From contig CM046341.1 in assembly GCA_025403435.1 (NCBI GenBank), positions 5,279,462 to 5,343,461 of the forward strand: a stretch of DNA of 64,000 bases. The letters run 5' to 3'. Of the stretch, positions 59,501 through 64,000 are shown one piece after another. How positions within the stretch are numbered: the stretch's first letter is position 1; every line of letters begins with the position of its first letter. The DNA comes from Artocarpus heterophyllus. Lineage: Eukaryota > Streptophyta > Magnoliopsida > Rosales > Moraceae. Both the position numbers and the translations under genes were made by a program. Under the pieces are notes generated by a model. That model was not told the origin of the DNA. It did no database searches and saw nothing but the letters and a program-made list of their open reading frames with translations.

Positions 59501-61288
59501 ACACATGATCTTGAGTTAGCTGCTGTGGTTTTCGCACTCAAAATTTGGAGATGTTATCTATATGGCGCAAAGTTCGAGCTATATTCAGATCATCAAAGTC
59601 TGAAATATTTGTTTACTCAAAAGGATCTCAATCTAAGGCAACGAAGATGGACTGAGTACATGGTGGACTATGACTTTAGTATCCAATATCATCCTGGAAA
59701 AGCAAATGCCGTGGCAGATGCTCTAAGTCGTAAGAACAACGGACGTATAGCCAGTTTAGCATTGGAAGATTGGAGACGAGTCACTATCGCCGACTTCAAC
59801 TTGCAATATTATGAAGATAACGAGAGAGCTTTCTTATTCAATGTGATAGCAACTCCTACGTTAATTCAGAAAGTAAAACAAGGACAATGGCACGATGAAG
59901 GATTACGTAGGGTTTGGAAACAAATACAAAATGGAGAACAACTGGATGGATGGCAGATTGAGCCAGAAGGATTTTTACTTTACAAAGGAAGATTAGTTGT
60001 TCCAGAGGATCCATATCTCAGGCATGCGGTGCTAGATGAGGCTCACCGTTCAAAGTTTGCTATTCATCCTGGAAGCACAAAAATGTATATGGATCTAAAA
60101 CGACAATACTGGTGGCGAGGAATGAAACGAGATGTAGCAACCTTTGTCTCTAAGTGCATGACGTGCCAACAGGTTAAAGCGGAACATCAAAAGCCTGGAG
60201 GCGAGTTGAGGAGCTTACCTATTCCAGAATGGAAGTGGGATCATGTGACAATGGACTTTGTTACTGGATTTCCTAAGACTCAAATAGGGCATGACGCCGT
60301 TTGGGTAATTGTAGATCGTTTAACTAAGACAGCCCACTTCATCCCAATCAGAACTAATTATAGTGTCTCAAAATTATGTCAATTGTACGTGGAAAAGGTA
60401 GTGACATTGCATGGAGTGCCAATGTCAATAGTTTCCGATAGAGATACACGTTTCACGTCGAAATTTTGGAGAGGATTGCAGAGGGCCTTGGGAACTCAAT
60501 TGAATTTTAGTACAGCTTTTCATCCTCAAACAGATGGACAATCTGAACGTGTCATTCAGATTCTCGAGGATATGCTTCGGGCTTGTGTGCTGGACTTTGG
60601 AACAAATTGGGCTGCACAGCTGCCATATGTTGAATTCGCATATAACAACAGTTACCAAGCAAGTATTAGAATGGCTCCATATGAGGCCTTATATGGTAGA
60701 CCTTGTAGATCTCCATTGTGTTGGGCTGAAAAGGAAGAGCGTCTTGAACTTGGGCCTCAGTTTATCAGAGAAACAACGGACAAGATCCAGATTATTCGCG
60801 AACGTCTTCAGACAGCTCAAAGTCGACAAAAGAGTTATGCAGATAAGAGGAGGCGACCTTTAGAGTTCATGATCGGAGACTTTGTGTTCTTAAAAGTGAA
60901 ACCAAAACGAGGTGTATCTCGATTTGGTGTTAAAGGAAAGTTAGCACCAAGGTATACAGGACCGTTTGAGATTGTGGAACGCATTGGAACGTTGGCATAC
61001 CGTTTAGACCTACCACCACAATTGTCTCATGTACATAATGTGTTTCATGTATCGATGTTGAGAAAGTATGAACCCGACCCTTCACATGTGATCATGTGGA
61101 CAGATGTGCCAATTCAAGGAGATACGAATTATGAAGAAATTCCAGTTCAAATACTGGATCATGAAATAAAATTATTACGTCGTCGTGGAATTCCTCTGGT
61201 GAAAGTGATGTGGCAACACCATGATGTGGAGGAAGCCACATGGGAACTTGAATCTGAAATGAGAGAAAAGTACCCACATTTGTTTTAA
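56591..61288 (+). pseudogene. Retrotransposon gag-pol polyprotein with one in-frame stop
   Basis: The frame opens at ATG 56591 (MPPRRQ) and would run 1565 codons. Order: Gag (about residues 85-260), CCHC zinc knuckle [14 protein letters not shown] (from residue 297), aspartic protease with D-T-G at 455-457, reverse transcriptase from about residue 640, RNase H ([10 protein letters not shown] near 59395), integrase HHCC finger and DDE core (FVTGFP, SDRDTRF, DGQSERV), and a chromodomain-like tail ([19 protein letters not shown]) ending at 61288. Codon 779 (58925-58927) is TGA, 33 nt before the catalytic F-I-D-D box (58955-58966); the same frame continues after it. Translation would stop inside reverse transcriptase, so no active enzyme is expected. 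No frameshift was seen, which agrees with a young insertion. Confidence 0.95.
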
Positions 61289-61330
61289 CATTGTAATCAG
61301 TGTACGAAATTGCGAGGACGAAATTTTTAT

Positions 61331-61342
61331 AGGAGGGGAGAG
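61331..61342 (+). promoter_or_regulatory. Polypurine tract
   Basis: AGGAGGGGAGAG lies immediately before the 3' LTR, the expected plus-strand primer for reverse transcription. Confidence 0.9.
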
Positions 61343-61343
61343 C

Positions 61344-63306
61344 TGTAACACCCGTATTTTTAACGGGCATAATTTTGTAAAATTTAATGAATAAAATGTG
61401 ACTATTTAAAATTACTAAGTTGTTTATGATCATTAAAAAAAAATACCATTTTAGTATTTTCTTACCAAGTCTTCCTAAGAAACATTCAAAACTTACCAAC
61501 ACTTACTTCTACTAATCTTGTCTCCCTAAATTATTGCTCAATTATATAGACTTCTTCTCATTTTGCTAAAGGTATCCGAAGGGGACATTGAATTATTTTC
61601 CGTCAATTCATAGAAGACATGGAGATATTTCTCAACCACCTAATTAATTATTTCCTTATCTTCTTCTATAATTCACTCCAATTATCCCCTCAATTATGTT
61701 GGCATTATTTGCTAAAAGTCTTCATGGGAGACAAGATGATATTTTCCTTTAAGACTCTTTTGTTTCTTCTTACAACTTTTCCCCGTAAACATCTCATTCC
61801 TCTTAAGCATTTTGATATCTTTTTATTTAACTATCACCACCTTCTTCTCTAGTTCTCATTCTCTCCCTTCTCACTTCAAATTTCTAACTAAAGACATAGA
61901 GCACAAAGCTCTCTTTGTGGCCAAGACAATTATAATTCCCAACGATGATCGAGGCGGTTTTAAAGTTAATTCAAGCTTGATTGATAACCCAAACTTTGGT
62001 GCTTTTCAAAGAAGTTTTGAGGTAGGTTTTCTTTAATCTAAACTTAGTTTTTAGTATGCATTTTCTCCATGTTTAATGCATAAAAATACTTTAATGGCAC
62101 TAGTAGACGGGTTTACACATAACTCACTTATGAATGTGATTATACGTTGTGCTTTAGTTTTAATTGTCCTTATGCATGCCTTAGGGTCAAGGATGTGTGG
62201 AGCTAACGTTAATTGATTCCAGGATTAAAAGATTGTTGATAAGCTTGAAAGGTAGGGATTCTATTACTCATTTTTGTGAGGTTTTTATAGAATTAAAATT
62301 GATTGTTTTGCCGCAATATATATATCTATGTTGAACTGATATTATATGAGTATCACATATGAAACTATGACATGGACTCGTCTTGTATTGTACGGCGAGG
62401 AACATAATGAATTGACACATGTTATAAATTGAGAACATGGTTAGGAAAACTGACTCTATTAATAATGATTTAATATAGAGAAATGGTGAGACATGAAGAG
62501 GGCGGCGGTTACGTCCTTGGGCATGAATACCCAAAAAGGTAAAATAGGGGGAAGGTGATGACGCTTCCTTGGGTTGAAAGTCCCAAAACACACTGTACAG
62601 GAATTGATTTGGTGAGGACTCGGGGCTTGATGTCCCCTCACCGGAACACCCTTGGAATGTTTATGGGGTGATCAAGTGCGCCCATTTGGGTTTCGATGAG
62701 TTGAGTGATACTCAATTTAACATGGATACCTAGGAACAATGATGATTGGTAATATTTGTATAAATGTGTAATTATGACACTTGGTAATGATTAACTACGG
62801 TATCCATAAGATGTGATCATAATAAACCTCATAATCTGGAATATGATGTAACCTACTAACCATGCAGTTTTTAATGTGGTAATGGATAAACCATAAGGTG
62901 AGTCATGATTTCCCTACTGGGCATGTCGATGCTCATCCCTATCATATCTTCATATCTCAGGTGGAACTCAGTGCAACATATTTGAAGAGGAATAAACGAA
63001 AACAATCCTGCTGTTTTCGTGTTAGAAGACCCTGTTTAATTACAACTTATCTACAACATGTAAGAGTTGTATTATTTTTTTTTATGGCTGTGTTAAGTTA
63101 TTTGGGAATTGTACTATGGTGATGATGACTGTAATTATATATATTTGGTGCTACACTAAAAACTGTGGTTTGTATTTAAAACGTTTATTTTTATTTTTCT
63201 TGTTGTTTAAAGACCCATGGGCATTGTTTAATTGATTTAAATAATATAAAATTTAAAATTATTTTTATTTATTTAAAACTGTTAACCCCCACATAGGGGT
63301 GTTACA
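61344..63306 (+). repeat. 3' LTR
   Basis: It is nearly identical to the 5' LTR; the two differences seen are a missing TA unit in the run near 62315 and C at 62939 instead of T. It is followed by the ATTAT duplication. Confidence 0.97.
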
Positions 63307-63311
63307 ATTAT

Positions 63312-63466
63312 TTACTACATTAAATATAAAAGCATACTCCAACCATCAAGATTGTTAATGTTTTTGTTTTGTTTAAACAAGTCTCGTCAAATAAATATTG
63401 TTAATGGTCGAATCAATATCATATAGCACACTTAAACATGTGAAGTATTTTTTTCATTGTTTAAAT

Positions 63467-63504
<38 letters not shown>

Positions 63505-64000
63505 TAGAACTATTATCATTACATTAGTCACAACAATGCTTCATATTTTCTTTTCATACATAAAACATTTTTTTAAGAGAAAAAGAGAATTTCATTAATG
63601 CCTTTCATTTTCTTTTTCTTACTTTACACTTTGTAGTCCCCATTGATATTTATATATAAAAACCTATATATCCAGATATTAGAACACCGACACAATATAT
63701 ATATATATATATAAATGTATGTATGTATATAAACATGTAGTCACATTTGTCAACACTCACCAATAGATTTTTTTTCTTCTCTCACTTTAAGAAATATAAT
63801 TATCCATTATGTGAGCGTAACGCATAGAGTTTCATAATTTAATTAAGGAATTGCTCTAGAAGTTGGTGATATGCATATAATTCAATAAGAACTCCTTCAC
63901 AGAATATACACAAGGATAAATATATTTATATGCCTATATACAATTATTTTTTTTCCCAACAAATACCTAAGTTTTATTTATTATCGTTTTAAAAGGTCAT
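63312..64000. other. Intergenic AT-rich DNA with TA microsatellites
   Basis: TA runs lie at 63470-63501 and about 63697-63712. No gene or bounded element is seen up to the window end. Confidence 0.6.

Larger units (their letters stand above)
54475..63306 (+). mobile_element. Complete Ty3/gypsy chromovirus-type LTR retrotransposon
   Basis: An 8832-bp element with exact ATTAT target duplications (54470-54474 and 63307-63311), two LTRs of 1965 and 1963 bp, a primer-binding site 7 bp after the 5' LTR, one long gag-pol frame and a polypurine tract before the 3' LTR. The LTRs differ, as far as I can see, by one TA unit near 55450 and one substitution (56072 versus 62939), so the insertion is very young. 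The chromodomain-like tail of pol suggests a chromovirus, probably the Tekay/Del lineage. One in-frame stop in pol probably disables this copy, although it could move with enzymes supplied in trans. Confidence 0.97.

Noticed and set aside
60425..60863. Short frames in other registers within the integrase region
   Set aside because: Shadows of the long gag-pol frame.
1..64000. tRNA genes, rRNA genes or CRISPR arrays
   Set aside because: No cloverleaf with a GTTCGAATC-type T-loop in the right context, no rRNA blocks and no regularly spaced repeats were seen; CRISPR is not expected in plant nuclear DNA.

Overview
This is nuclear DNA from a flowering plant, most likely a eudicot. Introns are GT-AG with AT-rich interiors, intergenic DNA is strongly AT-rich, and the gene families are plant-type (WPP-domain RanGAP, ARIA, malectin-like LRR protein). 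The transposons are also typical of plants (Ty3/gypsy chromovirus, copia-like LTRs, hAT, Tourist-like MITEs). I cannot name the species.

Genes from left to right: (1) 43-2388 (+), the last two exons of a SWI2/SNF2 remodeler of the CHR12/CHR23 (MINU) type, cut by the window edge; (2) 3632-5252 (-), an intronless RanGAP whose reading frame is broken by one extra base near 4466-4468; (3) 9856-10296 (-), intact 40S ribosomal protein S16 with a telo-box and site II motifs upstream; (4) 18479-23898 (-), a 19-exon ARIA-type ARM-BTB gene with two GC-AG introns and a one-base oddity at the start of exon 5; (5) 33293-36663 (+), a 9-exon kinase-less malectin-like/LRR protein; (6) 38041-38793 (-), an intronless plant-specific protein of unknown function.

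The rest is mobile or repeat DNA. At 11.4-15.7 kb, diverged copia-type LTR pieces lie in opposite orientations and form a large imperfect inverted repeat. At 45.1-48.9 kb there is a degenerate hAT element with a 2.1-kb solo LTR nested inside it (exact 5-bp target duplication). At 49.5-50.3 kb there is a ~790-bp near-perfect palindrome. At 54.5-63.3 kb there is a complete, very young Ty3/gypsy chromovirus: near-identical 1.96-kb LTRs, an exact 5-bp target duplication, PBS, PPT and all domains, but an in-frame stop codon in the reverse transcriptase. Two small MITE families occur about 17 and 5 times across the intergenic DNA.

The six genes have unrelated housekeeping, signalling or chromatin roles and do not form a functional cluster. 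The right-hand 25 kb (39-64 kb) holds no host gene that I can support. All coordinates and exon joins were derived by reading splice sites, reading frames and protein similarity by eye. Family names rest on remembered family features, not on database searches.
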